DNA from: a virus | IMG/VR virus record: IMGVR_UViG_3300042922_000297 | Location: 1 to 55,758 of that record | DNA length: 55,758 nucleotides | Reading direction: 5' to 3' (one strand) | Shown here: one piece after another, positions 6,777 through 15,548 of the stretch | Numbering within the stretch: position 1 is the first letter of the stretch | Layout: every line of letters begins with the position of its first letter | The notes under the pieces: generated by a model | Databases searched by the model: none | What the model was told of the DNA's origin: nothing | The model's input: the letters and a program-made list of their open reading frames with translations, nothing else | Position numbers and translations under genes: made by a program

Positions 6777-8501
6777 GTGCCTTGGAAGCCCTCCGAAGAG
6801 GGGGAGGTTCCGACTCTCGGTTGGTACGTGCTGGACTGGATCACTGAGTATCTGGCGCGGCCGGCAGTCGGGGAGTATGAGCCGTTCGTCGCTTACCGCG
6901 AGCAGGAGGATTTCATCCTGCGCTGGTACCAGATCGACCCTTTGACAGGGCGATTCACTTACGGCCGTGGCCTACTCGGGAGGCCGCGTGGGTGGGGGAA
7001 ATCCCCGCTATTGGGTGGCCTCTGCATTGTTGAGGGCTTGGCCGATGTGTTGTTCGACGGATGGGATGCTGACGGGCAGCCGGTTGGTCGCCCGTGGAGC
7101 ACAGTGCTGACTCCGTTGGTGCATGTATCTGCGGTGTCTGAGGATCAGACGAACAACACGTGGCAGCCGATGTTGGAGATGTTGGCCGGCCCGGTGGTTG
7201 ATGCCTATCCGGGTGTCGAGCCGTTTGACACAGTGGTGAATCTGCCGCGAGGGAAGATCGAGAAGCGCACCAGTTCGGGCCGCACCGTGAAGGGCGCCCC
7301 GACTACGTTCGCGGTTCTGGATCAGACCGAGGAGTGGGTGCCGTCGAACGGCGGTCCTGCTTTGGCGCAGAAGATTCGGACGAACACTGCGAAGAATGGT
7401 GGGCGGACGATTGAGTCGCCGAACGCTTTTATTCCTGGTGAGAATTCGGTGGCTGAGAAGTCCGCGGAGACTGCTGCGGCGGCGCGTGAGGGACGCACGA
7501 AACTGGAACAGCCGATCTTGTGGGATCACCGGGAAGCTCCCGCTGAAACCGAGATGGCCGACCGCGAGTCTCTGGTTGCCGGGCTACGGGTCTCCTATGG
7601 AGATTCATCCGGGCACCCTGATGGGTGCGTTTTGCACGATCCGCCGTGCCCTCCTGGTCACGTCGATTTAGAGGCTCAGATAGCTGTCATCTGGGACCCG
7701 GCAACGGATATTCAGACGGCGCGCAGTGACTATCTGAACCAGATCACGCACGCATCGGACTCTTGGGTGTCGTCGCCTGAGTGGGGTGCGTGCTTCGCCG
7801 GCAGCCTGTTGAAGGCTGATGACTTTGTTCCATTGGCGGACAAGGATGTGATCGTCCTCGGTTTCGATGGGTCGATGGGCCGCAAGAAGGGCAAGCCGGA
7901 CGCCACCGCGTTGATTGGGTGTCGGGTTCGTGACGGTCACCTGTTTGAGATCGGTGAGCGGTCGGTGTGGGAAGCGCCGGGAAATGAGATGTCGCCGCGG
8001 GACCGATTCAAGACGGGGAATGAGTCGTCGTGGACTCCGCCGGTCGCTGAAGTTGATGCGGTAATTCGTATGGCGTTCAAGCGGTACACGGTGGTTGGGT
8101 TCTATGCGGACCCGTCTGGGTGGACTGAACACATCGCTAAGTGGGAGGCGGCTTTCGGGGCCAAGCTGAACCCGAAGGTGAAGGCGTCAGGGTCTTCCAA
8201 GATCGCGGCTTGGCCTCGCGGTAAAGACACCAACGCGGTCGAAGCAGTGAAGGCGCTACACGTCGCGATCGAGAACGGCGAGTGCAGCCATGACGGATCG
8301 TCGGCACTCACAAGGCATGTTCTGAACGCTCGGCGGCGCGCGGTCGGCAAGGGGTATCTCCTGTACAAGGCGTACCCCGAGTCGCCAGACAAGATCGACG
8401 CCGCCTACGCGGCGGTGATGGCGTGGAAAGCGCGCCTGGACGCGGTTTCGGCAGGTCTAGGACGGCGACATAAGCGACAACTCATAGGCCAAATCAGATA
8501 G
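6777..8501 (+). CDS. terL: Terminase large subunit (packaging ATPase and nuclease)
   Basis: 574 residues from GTG at 6777. A Walker A-like motif G-R-P-R-G-W-G-K-S-P lies near residues 68-77, as in the lambda/HK97-type phage terminase ATPases. The C-terminal half has a nuclease-type strand L-G-F-D-G-S with the metal-binding Asp near residue 364, and a conserved Y-A-D-P-S segment near 445. Length is normal for the family. It works with the small subunit at the portal to translocate and cut DNA in the infected cell. Confidence 0.93.
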   Translation: MPWKPSEEGEVPTLGWYVLDWITEYLARPAVGEYEPFVAYREQEDFILRWYQIDPLTGRFTYGRGLLGRPRGWGKSPLLGGLCIVEGLADVLFDGWDADGQPVGRPWSTVLTPLVHVSAVSEDQTNNTWQPMLEMLAGPVVDAYPGVEPFDTVVNLPRGKIEKRTSSGRTVKGAPTTFAVLDQTEEWVPSNGGPALAQKIRTNTAKNGGRTIESPNAFIPGENSVAEKSAETAAAAREGRTKLEQPILWDHREAPAETEMADRESLVAGLRVSYGDSSGHPDGCVLHDPPCPPGHVDLEAQIAVIWDPATDIQTARSDYLNQITHASDSWVSSPEWGACFAGSLLKADDFVPLADKDVIVLGFDGSMGRKKGKPDATALIGCRVRDGHLFEIGERSVWEAPGNEMSPRDRFKTGNESSWTPPVAEVDAVIRMAFKRYTVVGFYADPSGWTEHIAKWEAAFGAKLNPKVKASGSSKIAAWPRGKDTNAVEAVKALHVAIENGECSHDGSSALTRHVLNARRRAVGKGYLLYKAYPESPDKIDAAYAAVMAWKARLDAVSAGLGRRHKRQLIGQIR

Positions 8502-8517
8502 AAGGGGCCACATTTTG

Positions 8518-9918
8518 ATGACTCCTTCGGAGTGGTTCGACCTACTGCAATCAAAGTTCACCGAAACCACCCGACCTCGTTGGCAGGACGGCCGGACGCG
8601 GTCTGACCTCGCGGCGTGTAGCAGGGAGTTGCAGCCCCGGTTCCGGCTGCTGGATACGTTGTGGTCGTACTACGTGGGTGATCCTCCGCTTCCGGAGGTG
8701 GCTGACGAGTACAAGGATGTCTTCCGGGATGTGATGCGGAAGGCGCGCTCCAACTATGCCCCGATGAGTGTTGCGGCGATGTTGGACCGCATGGAACTCC
8801 AGGCGATCTCGACGGTCATCGACAAGGATTTGAATGGCGACGACCTAGCCACCCAGATCATGGACGAGTCCGGGTTCGGCGCGGTGTTCAAGGATCTCCT
8901 GGGGTACCTGTTCGCGATGGGTGAGTCCTACGGGATGGTCGTTCCGGGGGATCCGACACCGACCATTCATGCGATCGACCCGCGGCGCTGTGTGGGTATC
9001 CCGGACAGTCAGAACCCGGTGCGCCTCGCGGCGGCGCTGGTGAAGGGTTATGACTCCATCACCAAGGAGCAGGTGGCTCACCTTTTCCTTCCGGGGGAGA
9101 AGTGGAAGCTGACTCACGATGGCACGTCGTGGCGCAGGATCCCCGATAGTCCCGAAGCGATTAATGGTTTGGATGCGCTCGGCGGGATTCCTGTGGTGCG
9201 ATTCGAGAATGCGTTCGGTCTAGGTGAGTACGAGCCTCACATCGACCTGCTGGACCGGATCAACGACACCACCCTCCAGCGGATCGTGGGATTCTGGTAT
9301 CAGGCGCTGCGGCAGCGCGCCCTACAGGGTGATCCTGATGATGGTGAAGACGAGTACGGCGAAGATAGCGCTGAGTCCAGCACTGACACCCTGGAAGGGT
9401 TGCGGTCCAGGCTGAAAGCCGGACCCGGTTCGATGTGGATGATTCCCGCAGACTTCAAGATCTGGGAGTCCCAGCAGTCCGATTTCGGGCCGTTCATCAA
9501 CGCCAAGCGCGATGATGTGAAGGAGTTCGCGGCGGTCACTTCGACTCCGCTGCACCTGATCACACCGGATGCGGCGAACGGTTCCGCCGAGGGCGCCGGC
9601 CTGATGCGGGAATCGGCTACGGCGAAGGTCCGTGACCGTCGCGCACGGATTACCCCGTCCCTGAAGCTGCTGTGGCGTATCGCGTTCGCGATGGCTGGCG
9701 ACGCTGACCGCGGCAAGGTCATGCAGATGCACTGGGGTCCGATCGAGTTCCGCACCCTCGCGGAGATGGCGTCGGCCGCCTCGCAGGCAACAGGGACTTT
9801 GTCGGTGGAGAAGATCGGCCAGAAGATCTGGCAGATGTCTCCCACGGAGATCGACGAGAACATCGCGCAGCTCCGGTTGCCGGCTAGCAAGTTCGACGCC
9901 ACCCCGTCGAACGACTAA
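8518..9918 (+). CDS. Portal protein (SPP1 gp6-like family)
   Basis: 466 residues. The ATG at 8518 is preferred; a TTG directly before it at 8515 would add one residue. GAAGGGG lies just upstream. Position after terL, length, and the pattern of a helical N-terminal wing, a central beta region (Y-G-M-V-V-P-G-D-P-T-P-T-I-H) and a conserved segment near S-S-T-P-L-H-L-I-type (T-S-T-P-L-H-L-I at about 343) fit the portal family. It forms the DNA entry ring of the capsid vertex. Confidence 0.9.
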   Translation: MTPSEWFDLLQSKFTETTRPRWQDGRTRSDLAACSRELQPRFRLLDTLWSYYVGDPPLPEVADEYKDVFRDVMRKARSNYAPMSVAAMLDRMELQAISTVIDKDLNGDDLATQIMDESGFGAVFKDLLGYLFAMGESYGMVVPGDPTPTIHAIDPRRCVGIPDSQNPVRLAAALVKGYDSITKEQVAHLFLPGEKWKLTHDGTSWRRIPDSPEAINGLDALGGIPVVRFENAFGLGEYEPHIDLLDRINDTTLQRIVGFWYQALRQRALQGDPDDGEDEYGEDSAESSTDTLEGLRSRLKAGPGSMWMIPADFKIWESQQSDFGPFINAKRDDVKEFAAVTSTPLHLITPDAANGSAEGAGLMRESATAKVRDRRARITPSLKLLWRIAFAMAGDADRGKVMQMHWGPIEFRTLAEMASAASQATGTLSVEKIGQKIWQMSPTEIDENIAQLRLPASKFDATPSND

Positions 9919-9923
9919 GACTT

Positions 9924-9960
9924 CCACCCATTTTGGTGGTTGACCCGTCATGGGTTCTTT
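9924..9960 (+). terminator. Two small hairpins between portal and scaffold
   Basis: CCACC (9924-9928) pairs with GGTGG (9935-9939), and ACCC (9943-9946) pairs with GGGT (9952-9955), which is followed by TCTTT. A weak attenuator is possible, but the stems are short. Confidence 0.3.
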
Positions 9961-9981
9961 CATCCCGACAGGGGAGTAGCA

Positions 9982-10677
9982 GTGTCTGATCTTCCTATTC
10001 ACCCGCGCACCGGACTCCGTGCAATCGGCATTGGCAAACGTGGACCAATCTGGCCGATCGCCGGGGGATCTCAGCCAGTCGGAGAACCCCCGCTGGATCC
10101 ACCAGCGGATGATCCCAATCCGCCGGCTACCGAGGCTCCCGACAGGGGATTCCCGGAGAACACTCCGATCGTCGAGATGTCAGCGGAGGAACGCGCCAAC
10201 TACTTCAAGTTCCATGACCGCCGGAAAAGCGACACGCTGAAGGCGTATCAGGGGATAACTCCGGAGCAGGCTTTGGAGTGGAAGCAGCAGGCCGAAGCCG
10301 CAGCCAGGGAGCAGCAAACTCCGAGCGAGCGCGCCCTTGAGGACGCTCGGTCAGAAGCTGCCGCCGCAGCCCTGAATCAGGCCGCGACCGAATGGGCACC
10401 GCTACTGGCCGCCGAGATTGTCGGCCAGTTCGTACCGGAGGAAGATAAGCGTTCCGCTGTCCTCGCCGGGATCAATCCGATGACGTTCGTCAAAGACGGC
10501 AAGTTCGACAAAGACGGACTCATCGGTCATCTGACCGGTCTCGCAACCGCTTTCGGCGGTGCGAGTCAGGAACATCAACCCAGACAGTGGGGCCAATCAG
10601 GAGATCGCCCGCCGGCACCGTCGGCGAGTGAAGCAGGGTTGGCCGAGGCAAGACGCCGCGGCTTCATCAAAGACTAG
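9982..10677 (+). CDS. Capsid scaffolding protein
   Basis: 231 residues from GTG at 9982, preceded by AGGGGAG at a good distance; a longer frame from TTG 9940 is less likely. A Pro-rich N-terminal part is followed by a long charged, alanine/glutamate-rich coiled-coil region (about 60-150) and a basic C-terminus (A-R-R-R-G-F-I-K-D), the usual design of tailed-phage scaffolds. Its place between portal and decoration protein agrees. Confidence 0.8.
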   Translation: MSDLPIHPRTGLRAIGIGKRGPIWPIAGGSQPVGEPPLDPPADDPNPPATEAPDRGFPENTPIVEMSAEERANYFKFHDRRKSDTLKAYQGITPEQALEWKQQAEAAAREQQTPSERALEDARSEAAAAALNQAATEWAPLLAAEIVGQFVPEEDKRSAVLAGINPMTFVKDGKFDKDGLIGHLTGLATAFGGASQEHQPRQWGQSGDRPPAPSASEAGLAEARRRGFIKD

Positions 10678-10687
10678 GAGTTAACCG

Positions 10688-11077
10688 ATGTCATCTGACA
10701 TTTCTGTTCACTCCAGCACATACCAGGTCGAAGACCGGTCGTGGCTCGTGGGAACTCACGGCGTGGACATGACTCCTGGTATCACGCTGGACATCTCGAA
10801 GTTCACCGTCGTCAACGGCTACATCAAGTCGGGGCAGCACCTCGGCAAGATCACCGCCACTGGCCTGTACGGACCGTACGACAACACCCTGTCCAATGGT
10901 CAGGAAGTCTGCGCGGGGCTGCTGTTCAGCTCTGTCCGGGCAGTCGATTCGAATGGCACCGCCCTGGTCAAGGTTGGCGGCGCCCGCTTCATCCATGGAC
11001 TGGTCAATACCGCGAAGCTGCCGGCAACGGTGGACGCCAACGGTAAGGCCGATCTGCCCCTCATCGTGTGGCTGTGA
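10688..11077 (+). CDS. Head decoration protein
   Basis: 129 residues, directly before the major capsid gene. Gly/Thr-rich beta pattern with G-I-T-L-D-I-S near the middle and a C-A-G-L-L-F segment fits lambda gpD-like decoration proteins, which sit as trimers on the capsid surface and stabilise it. A good RBS (AGGAGTT) precedes the ATG. Confidence 0.75.
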   Translation: MSSDISVHSSTYQVEDRSWLVGTHGVDMTPGITLDISKFTVVNGYIKSGQHLGKITATGLYGPYDNTLSNGQEVCAGLLFSSVRAVDSNGTALVKVGGARFIHGLVNTAKLPATVDANGKADLPLIVWL

Positions 11078-11091
11078 GAGAGGACTAAACC

Positions 11092-12132
11092 ATGGCTATC
11101 GTCTTCGACGGTCCGATCTCCCCGGACGCGCTCACCACTTTCATTCGCAACGTGCCGGTTCAGGCCGAACTGGCACTGTCGGCGCTGTTCCCGACCCGCT
11201 ATTTCCAGAGCAACCGCATCGACTGGGCCGAGTTCGTGAAGACGAACCGGACCGCGTCGTACCGGTCGTTCGACGGCACCATTCACGTGTCCAGCCGTGA
11301 CGCCGGGTCGGGCAAGTATGTCGAGCTGATCCCGTTCTCCGACTCGCTGAGTCAGGGCGAGTACGAGCGGATTCAGGTTGAGATCGCCCGCCTGGGCGGC
11401 ACCAATAAGGCTGCCCAGGTCGCCGCCGCGTACAACGATGCGGAACGACTCAAGGGCACCATGGACAACCGCGTCGAACTTGCGTGGGGCGATGTCCTGA
11501 CCGACGGCAAGCTGACCATCAACGAGGGTGGCTTCAACGGTGAAGCCGACTACGGTGTGCCGGCCAACCAGATCGCCGCACCCGCGGGCGCCCTGTGGTC
11601 GGATCTCACCACGTCGGTGCCGCTGACCGACCTCGACGCATGGCAGGAAATCCGTATCGCCAACGGCTACGGCCGCGCGGGGAAGATGATCCTGTCCCGC
11701 GTGGTGCAGGGTTACCTGCGCCGCAACAAGCAGGTCATCGACGCCGTGTACGGGTCGACGGTCGGCAAGACCAGCGTGTCGGTGGCAGAGCTGAACACTC
11801 TGCTGGCGTCGGAGGATCTGCCCACCATCGAGCGGACCTACGACACCTCCCTGAACGTCGAGGGATCCAACACCCGCGTCCTCGCCTCGGACAAGGTCAT
11901 CCTCCTCCCGGACGATGTCGGCTCGCTCGGCTTCATGGCGTACGGCCTGTCGGCCACCGCACTGGAGTTGGCGAAGTCCAACCTGGCCGAACTGACCTTC
12001 GATGACGCTGCGGGCATCGTCGGTGTCGTGGAGAAGGTCGGCCCTCCTTACCGTGAGTTCACCTTCGTTGATGCGGTCGGCATGCCGATCCTGTCCAACG
12101 CGGGCCTGCTCAGCGTGGGGGATGTTGCCTGA
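11092..12132 (+). CDS. Major capsid protein (lambda gpE-like)
   Basis: 346 residues with RBS AGAGGA upstream. Gene order (portal, scaffold, decoration, this gene), length and the sequence layout (N-terminal arm, a long E-loop-like charged stretch, a conserved R-I-A-N-G-Y-G segment near 200 and a C-terminal A-domain) fit the gpE branch of the HK97 fold. The gene is expected to be among the most highly expressed late genes. Confidence 0.9.
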   Translation: MAIVFDGPISPDALTTFIRNVPVQAELALSALFPTRYFQSNRIDWAEFVKTNRTASYRSFDGTIHVSSRDAGSGKYVELIPFSDSLSQGEYERIQVEIARLGGTNKAAQVAAAYNDAERLKGTMDNRVELAWGDVLTDGKLTINEGGFNGEADYGVPANQIAAPAGALWSDLTTSVPLTDLDAWQEIRIANGYGRAGKMILSRVVQGYLRRNKQVIDAVYGSTVGKTSVSVAELNTLLASEDLPTIERTYDTSLNVEGSNTRVLASDKVILLPDDVGSLGFMAYGLSATALELAKSNLAELTFDDAAGIVGVVEKVGPPYREFTFVDAVGMPILSNAGLLSVGDVA

Positions 12133-12446
12133 TGTCGTCGCTGACTGCTTACGTGGCGGTGTTCGACGAGAACGGCATCGTGCATTCGTTCGGTCCCGGT
12201 AGCGATGTGCCGCCGTGGGCGAAGCGTCTGATCACCAACCCGAAGGTTTGGGATGGCGGTCTTGCTGCGGACGAGGATCCCGAAGACGGGGATTCTCCGT
12301 CTGGCCCGCCGCCCAAGGCGGGCAAGGGTTCCGGCGAGTCGGCGTGGCGCAGCTATGCCGAGGATAAGGGTGTCGATGTGTCTGGCGCTGAAGGGCGCGA
12401 CGACATCATCGACCTTCTTGACAAGGCTGGTGTCGCGGTCGAATGA
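12132..12446 (+). CDS. Small head protein with C-terminal SAP/HeH-like motif
   Basis: 104 residues; the ATG shares one base with the capsid gene stop. The N-terminus is a short beta domain, then an acidic, Pro/Gly-rich linker. The last 35 residues (W-R-S-Y-A-E-D-K-G-V-D-V...D-D-I-I-D-L-L-D-K) look like a helix-extended-loop-helix (Rho-N/HeH) motif that is often found on small proteins after the major capsid gene. Role in head completion is inferred from position. Confidence 0.65.
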   Translation: MSSLTAYVAVFDENGIVHSFGPGSDVPPWAKRLITNPKVWDGGLAADEDPEDGDSPSGPPPKAGKGSGESAWRSYAEDKGVDVSGAEGRDDIIDLLDKAGVAVE

Positions 12447-12895
12447 CCACGCCTGATCCGCCCGAGGGGAAGTTCGTCACTGTGGACGAGGCTGAGGCCC
12501 GTTACGAGGGCGACTTCCCTTCGGAGCGGCGTCAGTGGCTGATGTGGCGTCTCTTCGACGTCGAGAACGCCCTGATGGGATTGGTGCCGTCCCTGCGCAA
12601 GCCGCTGGAAGACATCATCGCGGACTCCACCGCGGCCGGCGATCCCGGCCGCGTGGACCGCGTAAAATCCCTTGTCGCCGATAAGGCGTTGCAGATGTAC
12701 CGCAACCCCTTCGGTGGATCCCTTTCCCAGCACATGCAGACCGTCGATGACGTGCAGGAGTCTCGAACGTTCCGGGGTACTTCTACTGCTGCGATCGTGT
12801 TCAGTGACGACGAGTTGAATCAGGTGCGGCTGCGGACACGGAAGCGGTCGAAACTCGGCAGCATTCCGATTGATCCGTGGCGCATCACATGCTGA
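12443..12895 (+). CDS. Head-to-tail adaptor
   Basis: 150 residues, ATGA-coupled. The helical N-terminal half followed by V-K-S-L-V-A-D-K-A-L-Q-M-Y-R-N-P-F-G and a late strand region is the signature of the Gp19/gp15-like adaptor that forms the first ring beneath the portal. Confidence 0.8.
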   Translation: MTTPDPPEGKFVTVDEAEARYEGDFPSERRQWLMWRLFDVENALMGLVPSLRKPLEDIIADSTAAGDPGRVDRVKSLVADKALQMYRNPFGGSLSQHMQTVDDVQESRTFRGTSTAAIVFSDDELNQVRLRTRKRSKLGSIPIDPWRITC

Positions 12896-13242
12896 ACATC
12901 CCCGCCGAATTCGGTAAGCAGACGCTCACGTTCGTGGCGTTTACTGCGGGTACCCGCGGATCGTTGGGGACGTACGTACCGGGCGAGGTGCCGACTGTTG
13001 TTCCAGGGTGCCGACATCGGCCGTTGTCGGCGAAGGAAACCGCTGAGTACGACCTGAATGTGTCGACAATGGTGTTCAAGACGACGGCCCCGCCTGTTGC
13101 GGGTGTACTGAACGCACAGCCTGATGGCGAGATCCGCGAGGGTAGCGAGGTTTACAAAATCATCGGCGGTCCTCAGCATCACCGAGACATGGCGGGCAAT
13201 CCGTTCAAGGTGACGATTCTGTCGCAGAAGCAGACGAGCTAG
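12889..13242 (+). CDS. Head-to-tail stopper (head closure protein)
   Basis: 117 residues from ATG at 12889; a GTG four codons upstream is possible. Small all-beta protein in the slot of the SPP1 gp16-like stopper, with V-P-G-C near residue 40 and G-S-E-V-Y-K-I-I-G near the C-terminus. It closes the connector until genome ejection. Assigned by position, size and pattern. Confidence 0.65.
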   Translation: MLNIPAEFGKQTLTFVAFTAGTRGSLGTYVPGEVPTVVPGCRHRPLSAKETAEYDLNVSTMVFKTTAPPVAGVLNAQPDGEIREGSEVYKIIGGPQHHRDMAGNPFKVTILSQKQTS

Positions 13243-13248
13243 GAGCAC

Positions 13249-13497
13249 ATGGTGGCGAAGTATCGGATTGTGAAGCCGTGCGCGTATGCGTTGGACGGCA
13301 AGGGTGTTCAGCATCGTCAGGCTGGTGCGGTGGTGGAGTTGTCGGGTGTACTCGCTGCGAAGTTGGGCGACGTGTTGGAGAAGGTCGAGTCCGAGAAGCT
13401 GAAGAATCCGGTGGCTGTCGACAAAGCCATCGCTGATGCGGCTCTGGATGTTGCATTGCTGAAGCCTCTTCTGAAGCCGGAAGGCGATGGCAAGTAG
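13249..13497 (+). CDS. Small connector-region protein
   Basis: 82 residues. N-terminal strand-rich part with K-P-C-A-Y, then a helical Lys/Ala/Val-rich C-terminus. Proteins of this size between stopper and tail-completion protein are common in actinophages but uncharacterised. Confidence 0.65.
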   Translation: MVAKYRIVKPCAYALDGKGVQHRQAGAVVELSGVLAAKLGDVLEKVESEKLKNPVAVDKAIADAALDVALLKPLLKPEGDGK

Positions 13498-13861
13498 CAG
13501 TTCTCGCGAGATCCAACGCGAGATTGAGGCGCAGATCCGCAAGGACGCCGAGTTGCGCTTGAAGACCAAGGAAGCCGCCGAGGGCATCCGTGATGAAGTC
13601 CGCGCGGAAACCCCGGTTGATACAGGCCGGGCGGCGGCTTCGGTGCAGGTAGAGAAGCGTAAGGATCGTGGCGGCCTGCCAACCTGGTGGGTTGGCTCAA
13701 GGTTGTGGTACTTCCACTTCCTGGAGAACGGCACCGGACCCGACCCTGCTGACAGTAAGTCGCGGTTCGGCCCTGATACACCCACCAAGGAATATGCGCC
13801 GTTCGCGAAGGTGGCGCACCGTCACGGGGGCACGAAGGATGGCATCGAGGTCGACGGGTGA
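13487..13861 (+). CDS. HK97 gp10-like tail-completion (neck) protein
   Basis: 124 residues. Residues about 35-90 carry the family signature: E-T-P-V-D-T-G-R-A-A-A-S followed by W-Y-F-H-F-L-E-N-G-T-G. These proteins help join the tail to the head. The N-terminal 35 residues are a charged helix. It overlaps the upstream gene by 11 bases. Confidence 0.8.
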   Translation: MASSSSREIQREIEAQIRKDAELRLKTKEAAEGIRDEVRAETPVDTGRAAASVQVEKRKDRGGLPTWWVGSRLWYFHFLENGTGPDPADSKSRFGPDTPTKEYAPFAKVAHRHGGTKDGIEVDG

Positions 13862-14280
13862 GCGCATCCGATGAAGCGCCCGATGATGTCGAAGAGGCGT
13901 TGACCGCCTACCTGACCGGGTTACGGACCACGGCGATCTCGCGGCGACCGAGAGACCCGCTGCCGTTCAATCTGATCCGCAATATCGGTGGTGGGGAAGA
14001 CCCGGAGTTGGGTTTCTCTGATCCACTCGTCTCGGTGCGGACGTTGTGCGACAAGAAACTTGGCGAAGACGTCGCCGCCGGGCACTGCGCCGAAACACAT
14101 AAGTGGATGATCAACCTGGCACGCGTCCAGGAGGACATCGCCATCAGCGGTGGCCGGATCGTCAACTTCGACTACGTCACCGTCGTTGAGATGCCGCACT
14201 GGATCGAATTCCCCGATGACCAGGTGCTGTGCAAGTTGGGCCGATACGGAATCGGCCTGTCCTACGTCAAACAGCCCTAA
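13858..14280 (+). CDS. Tail terminator protein
   Basis: 140 residues from GTG (GTGA overlap). Position between the gp10-like protein and the major tail gene and the strand-rich core (I-V-N-F-D-Y-V-T-V-V-E-M) fit the tail terminator that caps the tail tube. Confidence 0.7.
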   Translation: MSASDEAPDDVEEALTAYLTGLRTTAISRRPRDPLPFNLIRNIGGGEDPELGFSDPLVSVRTLCDKKLGEDVAAGHCAETHKWMINLARVQEDIAISGGRIVNFDYVTVVEMPHWIEFPDDQVLCKLGRYGIGLSYVKQP

Positions 14281-14302
14281 CACAGCCGAACCCTAATACC
14301 CG

Positions 14303-14321
14303 CCGCAACACCGTGTTGTGG
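14303..14321. promoter_or_regulatory. Inverted repeat upstream of the major tail gene
   Basis: In the 112-base gap before 14393, CCGCAACAC faces GTGTTGTGG with almost no loop, so the innermost pairs would open. AAGGAG lies just before the next ATG. An attenuator or mRNA-stabilising hairpin is possible; no promoter consensus is seen. Confidence 0.3.
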
Positions 14322-14392
14322 CGTGCGGCCTGATGCCGCAATTAGCCGGAACTCCCCTCCGGTAGTTCACCATCCGATAAGGAGAAAGCACA

Positions 14393-15454
14393 ATGGCTCA
14401 ACCGGCTACCGGCGTCAGTCTCACCAATTCGGCCCTGGCCCGCTTCAACGCTCTGCGTGTCCGTCGCGGCGGCAAGTGGTCGCTTCTGGTCCGCGACTAT
14501 GACGGCCTGCGCACCAACATCAGCCCCGGCGGCGACTTCGTGTCCCCGATGGCAGCGGACGGCCTGTGGCGTGACGACCTGCTCGCGGTGAAGACCGTGA
14601 ACGGCAAGCAGGTGTACAACCAGACCGCCAACGAGGGCTTCCACAAGATCGGCTGCTCCAGCCCGGATGGTTTCGTGCAGGAGCACGACATCAACGTGGA
14701 CGCCCTGGAGATTCTGCAGTCCATCGACCCGGCCCGCGTCGACCTCACCAGCCGTGAGAAGCGGGTGGTGTTCACCGGTTTCGAGAACAACCGGGTGCTG
14801 CACCGCCTGCTGAACGATCTGCCGCTCACCAACATCCTGCACCCCTCACGGGCCGGCGCGACGTATGTGGTGGAGGAGAACGACGAGATTGACTTCATCG
14901 AGCGTCAGTTCATCCTGATCCACGAGGACAAGGCAGCCGGGCAGGTGGAGCGCACCGCGTTCGGCCTGTCGCGTGCGGTGCGGTCGAATATCGGGAACCT
15001 GGTCGGCACCAAGACCGATCCGACGTCGGCCGAGTTGTCGTTCACCCGCCTGATCGACCCGCACTTCATCGGGACGAAGCAGCAGCCGCTGATCTCCTGC
15101 ATGTGGGTGTCCGGTGAGGCGTGGGAAGAGTACGACACTCCCGCCTTGACGTTCGTTCCTCCCGGCCCCGTCGGTACCGCCCTGACGGCGACCACCGCGG
15201 AACTGGTGTTCGACGAGCCGATCGGCGGCGTCGGTACCTACGCGTACACGGTGGCGAAGTCGGCGTCCGCGCTGATGACCACGCCGAGCGCGGCGACCGT
15301 CGGTTCGACCACCGTCGAGGACGGTGTGGTGACCCTCGGCCTGACCGGGCTGACCGGTTCGTCCACCTCGTACTTCCAGGTGACCACCGAGGACGACGAA
15401 GAGGACACCGCAGTGTCGGGAGTCTCGAACGCGGTGGTTCAGCCGGCCCCGTAG
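14393..15454 (+). CDS. Major tail tube protein with C-terminal Ig/FN3-like domain
   Basis: 353 residues. The N-terminal ~250 residues have the look of a siphovirus tube protein (alternating strands, R-L-L-N-D-L-P-L, L-I-D-P-H-F-I-G). From about 255 a separate domain follows, rich in Thr/Ser/Val (T-A-T-T-A-E-L-V-F-D, then T-G-L-T-G-S-S-T-S-Y-F-Q-V), typical of Ig- or FN3-like domains displayed on tail tubes and thought to aid weak surface binding. Own leader, strong RBS and a terminator behind suggest separate high expression. Confidence 0.85.
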   Translation: MAQPATGVSLTNSALARFNALRVRRGGKWSLLVRDYDGLRTNISPGGDFVSPMAADGLWRDDLLAVKTVNGKQVYNQTANEGFHKIGCSSPDGFVQEHDINVDALEILQSIDPARVDLTSREKRVVFTGFENNRVLHRLLNDLPLTNILHPSRAGATYVVEENDEIDFIERQFILIHEDKAAGQVERTAFGLSRAVRSNIGNLVGTKTDPTSAELSFTRLIDPHFIGTKQQPLISCMWVSGEAWEEYDTPALTFVPPGPVGTALTATTAELVFDEPIGGVGTYAYTVAKSASALMTTPSAATVGSTTVEDGVVTLGLTGLTGSSTSYFQVTTEDDEEDTAVSGVSNAVVQPAP

Positions 15455-15461
15455 TGAATGT

Positions 15462-15501
15462 CCCCTGGGTGGTCGTTCCTCGGCTGGCACCCACCCAGGG
15501 G
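15462..15501 (+). terminator. Rho-independent-type terminator after the major tail gene
   Basis: CCCCTGGGTGG (15462-15472) pairs perfectly with CCACCCAGGGG (15491-15501), an 11-bp GC-rich stem with an 18-base loop, followed by a weak pyrimidine tract CTTCACCCTTTG. Likely limits readthrough from the abundant capsid and tail-tube transcripts. Confidence 0.6.
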
Positions 15502-15548
15502 GCTTCACCCTTTGTCAGCCGAGTACAGCCGAGAAGAAAGCCGAAATC